Shown: positions 7,798 through 15,562 of the stretch, piece after piece
Numbering within the stretch: the first letter of the stretch is position 1
How the letters are laid out: every line of letters starts with the position of its first letter
Assembly (NCBI GenBank): GCA_027482185.1
Contig: JAIXWF010000003.1
Location: forward strand, 1-64,000
Length of the DNA stretch: 64,000 nt
DNA from: Opitutaceae bacterium
Lineage (GTDB): Bacteria > Verrucomicrobiota > Verrucomicrobiia > Opitutales > Opitutaceae
Direction of reading: 5' to 3'
Notes under the pieces: model-generated
Seen by the model: the letters and a program-made list of their open reading frames with translations, nothing else
Databases searched by the model: none
Told to the model about the DNA's origin: nothing
Position numbers and translations under genes: made by a program

Positions 7798-9729
7798 CTA
7801 AGTCGTTGGTTGCGACGCAGCGACTGCTGCTTGCAGATCGAGCGTCTTGTGACCGTCAACGTAGTTGGGGCCGATCGTGAATTCTGGCACGTCCAATTCC
7901 GGCGCGATCATCGAGGTCGTGAAGATGATCTGATGCTCCACCTTCGCCGCCTGGGAGAGCGCCACGATGTTGCGCTGAAAATTGCGACTGCGTTCCGTCG
8001 TCATACCTTTGTCTTCGATGTTGTCGCAGAGCAGAAAACGCGGATACCGCAGGAACGCGAGCTCCAGCGAGGCAAACAGCAGCGCGAAGTGGACGCTGTT
8101 CTTGAGATAAATAATGGAACTGGCGGAGAACTGATTACGCCCGTCGAGCGCGAATGTGTTGTTCTCCGGATCGAGCACTAGCGACTGCGGTGCCTTGAAG
8201 CTCTCTTCAAGTGCGAGATCCTTCCGCAGAAGATCAAGCGTGAAGGACTGCACCACGGCCTCCGCTTGGAGGTAACGCGCTTTTTGATCGGACTGGCGTC
8301 GTGTGATCGAAATCCCCAACTCTTGCACTCGCAGCGCCAGCGCCTTCTCCTGCTGGCGGTGCGCCGCCAGCACCTGCACGATCTTGTTTTTCTGGAGAAA
8401 ATCCTCGAGAGCGCGTTCCAGTGCGCCTTTGCGCTGGAACAAGGTGTCAATTTTTTGATCTCGGCTCGTCTGCACCGTTTGCGCCAGCCGATCGAATTCG
8501 GATTGCTTTAACCGCACTTGCTCGGCCAGTCGCTCCGCTTTTGCCGTCTTACTCGCGAGTCCGGCTATTTTTTCGTCCAACAACCCTTTGGATTCCTTGA
8601 TCTGCAGGGCGATTTCCTGCCGCATGCGTGCGGCGTGGCTTCTGGCCGGTCCCGTCTGTAAATCCTGTTTGCAGAGCCCACATAGGTGGGTCACGGTTGC
8701 TGGACTCAGCGGTGCGAGGCACTGCGGGCAGAAATGCAGCGGCAGGGAGCCCAACACTTCTCGGGTAACTTCGGCGTCGGCCAACGCAGCAATCCGGCGT
8801 TCCAACGCGGCGATGAACTGCCTGGAATCTTCCACTTCCAAACTCAGCTCCTGGACTTCGTTGGTGAGCACATAGCGCTCCCTTTTTATATCTGCGAGCG
8901 CCGCTGCCACCGGAGCCGTCTCGTTTTTTTGCGCGGCGCGACCTGCTTGTTGCTTCTGCTGTAGCTCGTCCAGCTCAGCGTCGACGGCCGCCAGCTCCTT
9001 CGTCGTTTTTTCCGCCCGGGCTGCCAGCTTTTTGGGATCAGTGTCGATCTCGGCCTGATCGAGCGCGCTTTCCAGTTGCTTCAACTGGCCCCGGGATAGG
9101 TCGAGCTGGCGCTTCGCCTCACGCAGTTCCAATTCCTCATGATAAAGCGCGTTGTCGAAAATCCCCAGGAGGTAGTCAAGCACCGTGCGCCGGATGAGTC
9201 CCGTGTCGAACTGTTCGTCCCGGAACAGGCTGTTCGGCGTCGTAAGTTGATCGACATACATAAGTCGGAGCAACTGGTGCATAGTGATATTGCTCGCACC
9301 TTCACCCTGCGTTTCCGGCATTTGCAGCGCACGGAACAGCACTTGGCTGAAGCTCTCGGTCTGGTTGGTTCGCCGGTAGGGAAACACCTTCCATCCAGTT
9401 ATCGCCGACTTCGCCGCCGCGGTGTAGTCGCCAAAAAACACGTGCATGGGCTGGCTGCGCAAGTCTGTGACCTCACGTTTGAGCGTGAGGACTGCGTCGT
9501 TCAGCCGCACTTCTGCGAACACCGCGTCGCAGGTGCCCGCTTCTGGCTTCCACTGGCGGACTTCGCCGCCCAGCGCGTAGAAAATGAAATCGGCAATGCT
9601 CGATTTACCGTGGCTGTTCGTCCCGCGGATGATGTTCACGCCCGCGTGAAAAAACTGATCGTAGACGACCCGGCCGTGCCGAGTGACGACCAAGCGCAAG
9701 AGCAGTAGACTGGGATCAGCTCTCGTCAT
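7798..9729 (-). CDS. ABC-3C-type SMC/Rad50-like ATPase
   Basis: 643 residues. Walker A is GTNSHGKSS (36-44). A long coiled coil runs from about 195 to 320, a four-cysteine zinc-hook-like hairpin sits in the middle (C334, C337, C350, C353; CPQC and CGLC), and a second coiled coil covers about 370-490. A signature-like FSASSI lies near 534-539 and a Walker B-like strand RFLLCDNIEDKG at 564-575. The architecture matches the ATPases of ABC-three-component (ABC-3C) conflict systems, which are thought to sense DNA or invading replicons and activate a partner. The start overlaps the upstream middle-component gene by 14 bases, so it is the last gene of a coupled operon. Confidence 0.88.
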   Translation of the reverse strand: MTRADPSLLLLRLVVTRHGRVVYDQFFHAGVNIIRGTNSHGKSSIADFIFYALGGEVRQWKPEAGTCDAVFAEVRLNDAVLTLKREVTDLRSQPMHVFFGDYTAAAKSAITGWKVFPYRRTNQTESFSQVLFRALQMPETQGEGASNITMHQLLRLMYVDQLTTPNSLFRDEQFDTGLIRRTVLDYLLGIFDNALYHEELELREAKRQLDLSRGQLKQLESALDQAEIDTDPKKLAARAEKTTKELAAVDAELDELQQKQQAGRAAQKNETAPVAAALADIKRERYVLTNEVQELSLEVEDSRQFIAALERRIAALADAEVTREVLGSLPLHFCPQCLAPLSPATVTHLCGLCKQDLQTGPARSHAARMRQEIALQIKESKGLLDEKIAGLASKTAKAERLAEQVRLKQSEFDRLAQTVQTSRDQKIDTLFQRKGALERALEDFLQKNKIVQVLAAHRQQEKALALRVQELGISITRRQSDQKARYLQAEAVVQSFTLDLLRKDLALEESFKAPQSLVLDPENNTFALDGRNQFSASSIIYLKNSVHFALLFASLELAFLRYPRFLLCDNIEDKGMTTERSRNFQRNIVALSQAAKVEHQIIFTTSMIAPELDVPEFTIGPNYVDGHKTLDLQAAVAASQPTT

Positions 9730-10222
9730 ATCGGGTATCCAGCAGCCGTGAACGGGCCTTCAAGCCTTTCGGGCCGAGTAGCGGGAGCGCGATGAGGTCG
9801 CGTGCGACCAAGTCGATTAACTCCGGACTGGACGCCGCACGTTGTTTGATCGCCTCTGCCAGAACGGTCGGCAGAGCTTCAGCCGTGCGTTTCACAGCGC
9901 CGGCCTGAAAGCGATCACGATCAATCAATCCGCGCGAGGCGAGCGATTGCAACGCGGTGGTTTGGATCGTTTCGAGTTCGAAAAACAGGCGACTCGGGTT
10001 GTCGATGCGGCGGTAAGGGTTGTACGGCTGGATGAACAACCAGCGCTTGCGCTTAATCTCGTCCGGAAATTTTAGGGAAGGAACTTGCTCGGGAAACAAC
10101 AGAAAGTAGTCCAGAATCCGAACCCGTTCGGTTTCATACTCCGCAGGTGGGGCAGAGGTCAGAAGCTGGAGCAACCGGAAGACCGTGTGATGCAGGTCAA
10201 ATGCTGGATTGTAGATCAGCAT
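9716..10222 (-). CDS. ABC-3C middle component, probably the MC5 type
   Basis: 168 residues starting MLIYNPAFDLHHTVFRLLQL. That N-terminus, the following RVRILDYFLLFP (about 35-46) and KRTAEALPTVLAEAI further on fit the small middle components that link the ATPase to the effector in ABC-3C systems. The MC5 assignment is from memory of that family's opening motif. Such proteins are thought to be winged-helix-like adaptors. The gene overlaps the partner gene upstream by 26 bases and the ATPase gene downstream by 14 bases, which fixes it as an integral operon member. Confidence 0.8.
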   Translation of the reverse strand: MLIYNPAFDLHHTVFRLLQLLTSAPPAEYETERVRILDYFLLFPEQVPSLKFPDEIKRKRWLFIQPYNPYRRIDNPSRLFFELETIQTTALQSLASRGLIDRDRFQAGAVKRTAEALPTVLAEAIKQRAASSPELIDLVARDLIALPLLGPKGLKARSRLLDTRYDES

Positions 10223-10790
10223 GGCGCTTCCATTTCAGGTGACAGTTGCCGGTGAGCCAGTAAAGCATCCCCATGACTTCATCGCTCTTGAGCTTGAGCG
10301 GGTTGGACTCCAGCAGCGCTTCCACCTTTGGATAGACCTCGTTCCCGAGCAGGAGGTCGACGTCTTTTGGCGACTCTCCGCGGCAAATTGCCGGATAAAC
10401 CATCTGCTGGAAAAGCTGCCACACTTTAGCCAGCAGGTGCACGTAGATTTCCTGTGCTGCCGGGGAAAACTCGTGCTTGAGCAGGCATTTTTCAAAGCGG
10501 TCTTTCGCCGCAATGGCGAGATGCACCAGCTCAGGGCGCCCGCCTTGACGCAGCTTTTCCTCCAACCCGATGACCTCACCTTCCGGCGGCAGTCGATAGC
10601 GTTGCAATTCCTCGATCGTTTGGCGAATACCCGCGTCCCTTTCGCACTCCATACGGTATTTGGCAATCAGGTCGGACATCGGCGTGGCCGGTCCGAGCTG
10701 AAACGTGTTGCCTTTGTAGATGGAGCCGCCCGCCTGATCTCCGCCAACGACGTTGGCGGTCTGTTTGGTTTGCTGGGTTCCGTCACTCAC
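10197..10790 (-). CDS. ABC-3C third component with N-terminal GGDQAGG motif
   Basis: 197 residues. The N-terminus (about 10-22) carries VVGGDQAGGSIYKG, almost the same motif as the C-terminus of the membrane peptide encoded just upstream. The rest is mainly helical (about 35-190), ending in GMLYWLTGNCHLKWKRH, in the style of the C-terminal domains that couple ABC-3C effectors to the ATPase. No toxin-type catalytic domain is visible, so the effector activity may lie in the membrane peptide. The gene starts 2 bases after the peptide stop and overlaps the next gene by 26 bases. Confidence 0.75.
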   Translation of the reverse strand: MSDGTQQTKQTANVVGGDQAGGSIYKGNTFQLGPATPMSDLIAKYRMECERDAGIRQTIEELQRYRLPPEGEVIGLEEKLRQGGRPELVHLAIAAKDRFEKCLLKHEFSPAAQEIYVHLLAKVWQLFQQMVYPAICRGESPKDVDLLLGNEVYPKVEALLESNPLKLKSDEVMGMLYWLTGNCHLKWKRHADLQSSI

Positions 10791-10792
10791 GA

Positions 10793-10966
10793 TTAGGAGC
10801 CCTTGCGGATGTCTCCACCTGCCTGATCGCCGCCGACGGTGTTACCCTTTTGCACCGTCTTCCGAGAATTATTTTGGCTCCGATTCTTGAACACGACCCG
10901 CACCGTGATCGCGGCAGCGGCGGTTACTAGCACGACAACCAGGGTAATTACGGCGGTTTCTGACAT
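10793..10966 (-). CDS. Short single-pass membrane peptide of the ABC-3C operon
   Basis: 57 residues from the ATG at 10966; an earlier in-frame ATG at 10999 is less likely because a promoter-like sequence covers it. Residues about 6-26 are a hydrophobic Val/Ala/Ile segment, followed by a basic stretch (KNRSQNNSRKT) and the C-terminal motif VGGDQAGGDIRKG. Positive residues after the segment suggest the C-terminus is cytoplasmic, where the shared motif could contact the next gene product. A small membrane protein as the first gene of a defence operon suggests a membrane-targeting effector. This is inference; no family is known to me. Confidence 0.7.
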   Translation of the reverse strand: MSETAVITLVVVLVTAAAAITVRVVFKNRSQNNSRKTVQKGNTVGGDQAGGDIRKGS

Positions 10967-10976
10967 GGTGAATGTG

Positions 10977-11005
10977 TATAAAGGGGCGAGGCTTACCATT
11001 TACAA
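10977..11005 (-). promoter_or_regulatory. Candidate sigma-70-type promoter of the ABC-3C operon
   Basis: On the minus strand a -35-like TTGTAA (11000-11005) is followed after 17 bp by a -10-like TTTATA (10977-10982). Transcription would begin about 4 bases before the ATG at 10966, so the message would have almost no leader, or else the true start lies elsewhere. The sequence is AT-rich relative to its surroundings. Confidence 0.4.
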
Positions 11006-11373
11006 TCGGCTTTACCGTGCCGGTTTGCAAGAACACCTGTGAGCGTCGTCGAAGCACGAGCACGGAAGGTATTCTAAGCCGCACTTCAGGCATTTCGGAA
11101 TGCGATCCGCTAACTTGCCAACATCCTCGGTCTCTCGCTGCTTACCTTCTTGGGCCCGCGGAGTTCGTGAGTTTCAGCCCAAAATCCCGGCACGCGGATT
11201 TGACCGGTGATTGAAATCGACAGCGAAATTCGCGGATTTCCGGCTCGGAAAAAACGGCTGACGCGAACCATTACCAAGATCGTTCAAATCGCTGAGAATC
11301 GTTTCTGCCGATTTTGCAGCGAGTTAGCCAAACCTTTGACCGGACCGTGAGACGGTTCGCGTCAGATTCACAC
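11006..11373. other. Gene-free spacer between the ABC-3C operon and tRNA-Gln, with 12-bp inverted arms
   Basis: No open frame of convincing composition. Its clearest structure is a perfect inverted pair: CTGACGCGAACC at 11258-11269 and its complement at 11354-11365, with an 84-bp interior, ending 8 bp before the tRNA 3' end. The region lies where an element integrated at the tRNA would have its end, so the arms could be recombinase-binding sites or a transcript terminator. No integrase gene is visible in the window. Confidence 0.45.
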
Positions 11374-11447
11374 TGGCTGCCCGACATGGATTCGAACCAT
11401 GACTAGGCGAGTCAAAGTCGCCTGTGCTGCCATTACACCATCGGGCA
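11374..11447 (-). tRNA. tRNA-Gln (anticodon TTG)
   Basis: 74 nt on the minus strand. The acceptor stem TGCCCGA pairs fully with TCGGGCA. The anticodon stem GGCGA/TCGCC encloses loop CTTTGAC with anticodon TTG. The T-arm contains GGTTCGAATCC and the 3' CCA is encoded. The 3' end faces the accessory block at positions 1-11373, the usual orientation for an element integrated into a tRNA 3' end. Confidence 0.95.
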
Positions 11448-11517
11448 AGAAACTGCGGAAGGGAGACGGTGCCCCGCGCCCCCGGCCGGTCAAGGCCGGA
11501 AACCGGCGGCGCCGGCC

Positions 11518-12648
11518 TCAGGGTCGCGCGAACAAAATGCAGATCGGCGCCGGGACGTTGATCACGCCCTTGGTCTGGTAGGTGAGCCGGCCGGTCTGGG
11601 GGTTAACCTGATGGACCGAGGCGGTGTTCGAATCGGCGCCGGCCGCGAGCAGCCAGCCGCCGTCTGGACTCAGGTTGATGTTGCGCGGAAACGCCCCGCG
11701 CACGGGCTGCACCTGGATCGCCTCGAGTTTCGCCGTCGCGGGATCGGCGCGGTACACCGTCACGGTGTCGTGCCCGCGGTTGGACGAATACAAAAACTTC
11801 CCCGTCGGATGCACGAGGATCTCGGCGCCGGAATTGAACGCCTCGCCGGCCTTCGCTTCCTCGCTCAACGCCGGCACCGTGCCGAGCAACCGGGCCGCGC
11901 CGGCCTCGGCGTCCCACGCGAAACTCGTGACCGAAAGCGTAAGTTCGTTGAGCAGGTAGATGAATTTGCCGTCGGGCGAAAACCGCATGTGCCGCGCGCC
12001 GCCGCCGGGCACCGACGCCGCGAATCCGTGCGGCGCGATTGCCGGCTTCGCGAGGTCGACCTTGTAGATCACGATGCCGTCGAGCCCGAGGTCCGGCACC
12101 AACGCGAAGCGCCCGTCGGGCGAATAGCCGCACCAGTGCGCGTGGGGTTTGTCCTGGCGATCCTTCACGACGCGGGAGCCGCCCGTGTGTTTCGTGAGCT
12201 GCACCGGCCCGAGTCGACCTTCGGCATCGAGGGGAAACAGCGCCGTCGAGCCGCCGCCGTACTGCGCGGTGAGGAGGAACTTGCCCGACGGATGCACCGC
12301 CAGATGCGCGCCCGCGCCGTCGCCCGTCGGGGCCGAGTTGATGATCTCGAGCGCGCCGCCCGCCGCGATGCGGTACCCGATCGCGCCCGGGCCGCCGGGG
12401 AAATTCGCCACGGCGTAAAGTTTGTCGCCGGCCGGATGCAGCGCGAGGAAGCCGGGCGAGCCCACTTCCGCCGCGAGTTCGGCCGCGCTGAGTTTGCCCT
12501 TCGCGGGGTCGAACGTCGCGCGGTAGATGCCCTTGGCGCCGGGACCGCCGGTGCCGAAATAAACCGGGAGCACTTGGGCTGCGGCCGGAGCCGCCGCCCA
12601 CCCGATCGCCGCCAACGCCGCCAACGCCATCCAGGGGTGGGATTTCAT
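11518..12648 (-). CDS. Secreted lactonase-family beta-propeller (6-phosphogluconolactonase-like)
   Basis: 376 residues with a signal peptide (MKSHPWMALAALAAIGWAAA, cleavage after about AAA-Q). Repeated LALHPAGDKLYAVAN, LAVHPSGKFLLTAQYGG, RFSPDGKFIYLLNE and LVHPTGKFLYSSNRG blades define a seven-bladed Pgl/lactonase propeller. Cytoplasmic relatives hydrolyse 6-phosphogluconolactone. A secreted copy more likely acts on another lactone or serves in carbohydrate binding, so the substrate is uncertain. It is transcribed towards tRNA-Gln and away from the divergent oxidoreductase gene. Confidence 0.85.
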   Translation of the reverse strand: MKSHPWMALAALAAIGWAAAPAAAQVLPVYFGTGGPGAKGIYRATFDPAKGKLSAAELAAEVGSPGFLALHPAGDKLYAVANFPGGPGAIGYRIAAGGALEIINSAPTGDGAGAHLAVHPSGKFLLTAQYGGGSTALFPLDAEGRLGPVQLTKHTGGSRVVKDRQDKPHAHWCGYSPDGRFALVPDLGLDGIVIYKVDLAKPAIAPHGFAASVPGGGARHMRFSPDGKFIYLLNELTLSVTSFAWDAEAGAARLLGTVPALSEEAKAGEAFNSGAEILVHPTGKFLYSSNRGHDTVTVYRADPATAKLEAIQVQPVRGAFPRNINLSPDGGWLLAAGADSNTASVHQVNPQTGRLTYQTKGVINVPAPICILFARP

Positions 12649-12796
12649 CCCGCGGAACTAGCAGGCCCGGCGCCGCGGAACCAAGCCCGAAGCGGCGGAC
12701 CCGGCGCGGCGCGTGTCATCTTCGGTCCTCTGCCCACGCGAACCTTGCACCGGCGGAAGATCGCCCTTGGCTCGTCGGCGTCCGCGCCCCACCCCG

Positions 12797-13870
12797 ATGT
12801 CCGCCCCTTCCGCTTCGCCCCGCCGCCTCCGCGGCGTCTGTTTCGGCGCCGGCTATTTCAGCCGCTTCCACGCGGACGCTTGGCGACGGATCCCCGGCGT
12901 CGGGATCGTCGCGGTCGTCGACCGCGACCTCGGCCGCGCGCGCGAACTGGCCGCCTTCCTCGGCCTCGACCCCGACGCCGCCGGTACCGACCTGGCCGCC
13001 GCGCTCGAGGCGCACCGACCCGATTTTCTCGACATCGCCACGCCGCCGGACACCCACCTCGGCGCCGTCGAAATCGCCGCCGCCCGCGGGCTCGCCGTGA
13101 TCTGCCAGAAACCGCTCGCGCCCGACTGGACCGGCGCCTGCGCCGTGGTCGCCGCCGCGCGCCGGGCCGGCCTCCGGTTCATGGTGCACGAGAATTTCCG
13201 CTGGCAGCCGTGGTACCGCGAGCTTCGCCGCCGGCTCGACGCCGGCGACCTCGGGGAACTGTTCTCGATCTCCGCGCGGGTGCGGCTGGGCGACGGCTGG
13301 CCGGACGACGCTTACCTCGCGCGGCAGCCGTACTTCCGGACGCTGCCCCGGCTCTTCCTCTACGAGACCGGCATCCATTTTCTCGATACGTTCCGTTTTC
13401 TCGGCGGCGAGATCGTGTCCGTCCACGCGCGGCTGCAGCGCCGCCACGCCGGGATCGCCGGCGAGGACGCGGCCCAGGTCGTGTGCGGCTTCGCCTCCGG
13501 CGCCACCGCGCTCCTCGACGCCTCGCGCTACAACGAGAGCGACGCCGCGGACCCGCGCCATACCTTCGGCACTATGCGCCTCGACGGCCGTCGCGGCCAC
13601 TTCGAGCTCGATCCGGACGGCCACCTCGACTTCAAGCCGCTCGGCCAACCGACCCGGCGACTCGACTATCCGCACCCGCGGCACGGCTTCGCCGGCGATT
13701 CGGTTTTCGCCGCGCAGAGCCACTTCGTCGACCGGCTGCGCGACGGCGGCCCCTTCGAGACCGACGGCGAGGACTACCTGCGCTCCACCGCCCTGATGGA
13801 AGCCTGTTACCGCTCGCACGCCACCGGCCAAGTCGTCGCCATCCCGTCCGATTTGCCTTCCGCGTTTTGA
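12797..13870 (+). CDS. Gfo/Idh/MocA-family NAD(P)-dependent oxidoreductase
   Basis: 357 residues. The N-terminal Rossmann fold starts with GVCFGAGYFSRFHADAW (about 13-29), a variant of the GxGxxG cofactor loop. DFLDIATPPDTH and the family EKP-like step CQKPLAPD (about 115-122) follow, then the C-terminal alpha/beta domain with HFLDTFRFLGGE. Such enzymes oxidise or reduce sugars, inositols and related compounds; the substrate cannot be read from sequence. ATG 12797 is chosen over 12713 because the extra Arg/Pro-rich residues precede the conserved core. The broken glycosidase-like gene follows 29 bp later. Confidence 0.88.
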   Translation: MSAPSASPRRLRGVCFGAGYFSRFHADAWRRIPGVGIVAVVDRDLGRARELAAFLGLDPDAAGTDLAAALEAHRPDFLDIATPPDTHLGAVEIAAARGLAVICQKPLAPDWTGACAVVAAARRAGLRFMVHENFRWQPWYRELRRRLDAGDLGELFSISARVRLGDGWPDDAYLARQPYFRTLPRLFLYETGIHFLDTFRFLGGEIVSVHARLQRRHAGIAGEDAAQVVCGFASGATALLDASRYNESDAADPRHTFGTMRLDGRRGHFELDPDGHLDFKPLGQPTRRLDYPHPRHGFAGDSVFAAQSHFVDRLRDGGPFETDGEDYLRSTALMEACYRSHATGQVVAIPSDLPSAF

Positions 13871-13899
13871 ACACCCGGAGCCTTCGACCCTTCCCCGCC

Positions 13900-15018
13900 A
13901 TGCCCCTCCCCCGCCTTGCCCGCCTCCTCCCTCTCTTGCTCGGCGTGCTCGCCGGTTAGCTCGCCGCGGCGCCCAAGACCGTCGTCACGATCGAAGGCGA
14001 CCGTTTCCTGATCAACGGGCGCCCAACCTACGAGGGCCGGACCTGGAACGGCAAAAAGATCGAGGGCCTCCTCATGAACGCGCGCCTGGTGCAGGGCATC
14101 TTCGACGACCTGAATCCCGCGACCGTCTCCCGCTGGGCCTATCCCGACACGGGCAAATGGGACGCCGAGCGCAACACGCGCGAGTTTCTCGCCGCCATGC
14201 CGGTCTGGCGCGCGCACGGGCTGCTCTCCTTCACGATCAATCTCCAGGGCGGCTCGCCCGAGGGCTATTCGCGGCAGCAGCCGTGGCACAATTCCGCGTT
14301 CAACACCGACGGCACGCTCCGCCCCGACTACCTCGCGCGTCTGAAACGCATCGTCGATTTCGCCGACGAACTCGGGATGGTCGTCTTGCTCGGCTACTTC
14401 TATTTCGGCCAAGACGAACGCCTCGCCGACGAAGCGGCCGTGATCCGCGCCGTCGACGCGGCCACGCGCTGGGTCCTCGAACACGGTTGGCGAAACGTCA
14501 TCGTCGAGGTGAACAACGAGTGCAATGTGCGCTACGACCATCCGATTTTGCAGCCGGACCGCGTGCACGAATTGATCGGGCGTGTGAAGGCGGCGCAGGC
14601 TCCCGCCGGCCACCGCCTGCTCGTGAGTACCTCCTACGGCGGCGGCACCGTGCCGAAGGAAAACGTCGTGCGCAGCGCCGATTTTCTCCTGCTTCACGGC
14701 AACGGCGTCGCGGAACCGGCCAAGCTCGCCGAGCTCGTGAAGAAAACGCGCGCGGTTCCGGGCTACACGCCCAAACCGATTTTCTTCAACGAGGACGACC
14801 ACTTCAACTTCGAGGTGCCGGTGAACAATTTCACCGCGGCCGTCGGCGAGTACGCCGGCTGGGGTTACTTCGATTTCCGGATGAAGGGCGAGGGCTTCGC
14901 CGCCGGCTACCAGAGCATCCCGGCCGACTGGGGCCTAGGTTCCCCGCGCAAAGCCGGGTTCTTCCGCCTCCTCGCCGAAATCACCGGCACGCCGCCCGGC
15001 CCCTACGCGCGGCCGTGA
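13900..15018 (+). pseudogene. Glycoside-hydrolase-like secreted protein with an amber codon in its signal peptide
   Basis: From ATG 13900 the frame encodes a typical signal peptide start (MPLPRLARLLPLLLGVLAG), then TAG at 13957-13959 (codon 20). It continues in frame with LAAAPKTVVTIEGDRFLING and the mature enzyme. The body is a TIM-barrel, clan A-like hydrolase of about 350 residues: VEVNNECNVRYDHP supplies a probable acid/base Glu and PIFFNEDDHF a probable nucleophile. A CAG to TAG change would explain the stop. An internal ATG at 14074 could give 314 residues without export signal or the first strand. Interpretation: recent nonsense mutation, or read-through. Confidence 0.7.
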
Positions 15019-15086
15019 AGCCGCCCCGCCCGTGCGGCGCAGGATTGCGGCGTGACGGCACACCTCGATTCGGACTCTGATCGGGA

Positions 15087-15539
15087 ATGCAACCGATCGA
15101 AGGCCACCATCTCGTTCTGCCCGAGGCGCTCGCCTGGCGCCCCTCGAACCTGATGCGGATCCCGAATGCGGATTATCTCGAGCGCACGGGCAGCCGCCTC
15201 CTCGGCGCGCGGCAATGGCGGTTGCCGCCCGGCAGCGCCAACACGCTGCACCGCCACATTTGCGCGGAGGAATTCTACTTCGTTCTCGAGGGCACGGGCC
15301 GGATCCGCGTCGGCGGCGAAACGCTGACCGTCCCGCGCTACGGCGGCATCCTCGTCGGCCCGGCGGAACTGCGGCAGGTTTTCAACGACACCGACGCCGA
15401 CACGCTCTGGCTGATCGTCGGCGCTCCGGATGCCGAGCAGCCGCCCGGGGAAAAGCCGGATCTCAGTCGCTACTATCCCGAGGATCCCACGCAATTGCCG
15501 CCGGAATTGGCCGGCCGCACCTGGCCGCCGCGCCCCTGA
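15087..15539 (+). CDS. Cupin-domain protein
   Basis: 150 residues forming one cupin barrel. Motif 1 is LHRHICAEEFYFVLEGTG (about 53-70), giving HxH and the downstream Glu/Gly. The second motif, PRYGGILVGPAELRQVFN (about 83-100), lacks the usual His, so metal binding may be incomplete. Small cupins act as sugar-binding proteins, isomerases or dioxygenases; the substrate is unknown. It lies between the glycosidase-like gene and a sulfatase on the same strand, with short gaps, so it may belong to a carbohydrate-utilisation operon. Confidence 0.8.
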   Translation: MQPIEGHHLVLPEALAWRPSNLMRIPNADYLERTGSRLLGARQWRLPPGSANTLHRHICAEEFYFVLEGTGRIRVGGETLTVPRYGGILVGPAELRQVFNDTDADTLWLIVGAPDAEQPPGEKPDLSRYYPEDPTQLPPELAGRTWPPRP

Positions 15540-15562
15540 CCCAACCTCCCCTCCTTGTCCCC

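Noticed and set aside
1-11373. An integrase or transposase that would explain the accessory block.
   Set aside because: None of the open frames here has tyrosine-recombinase, serine-recombinase or DDE motifs; it may lie beyond the left edge.
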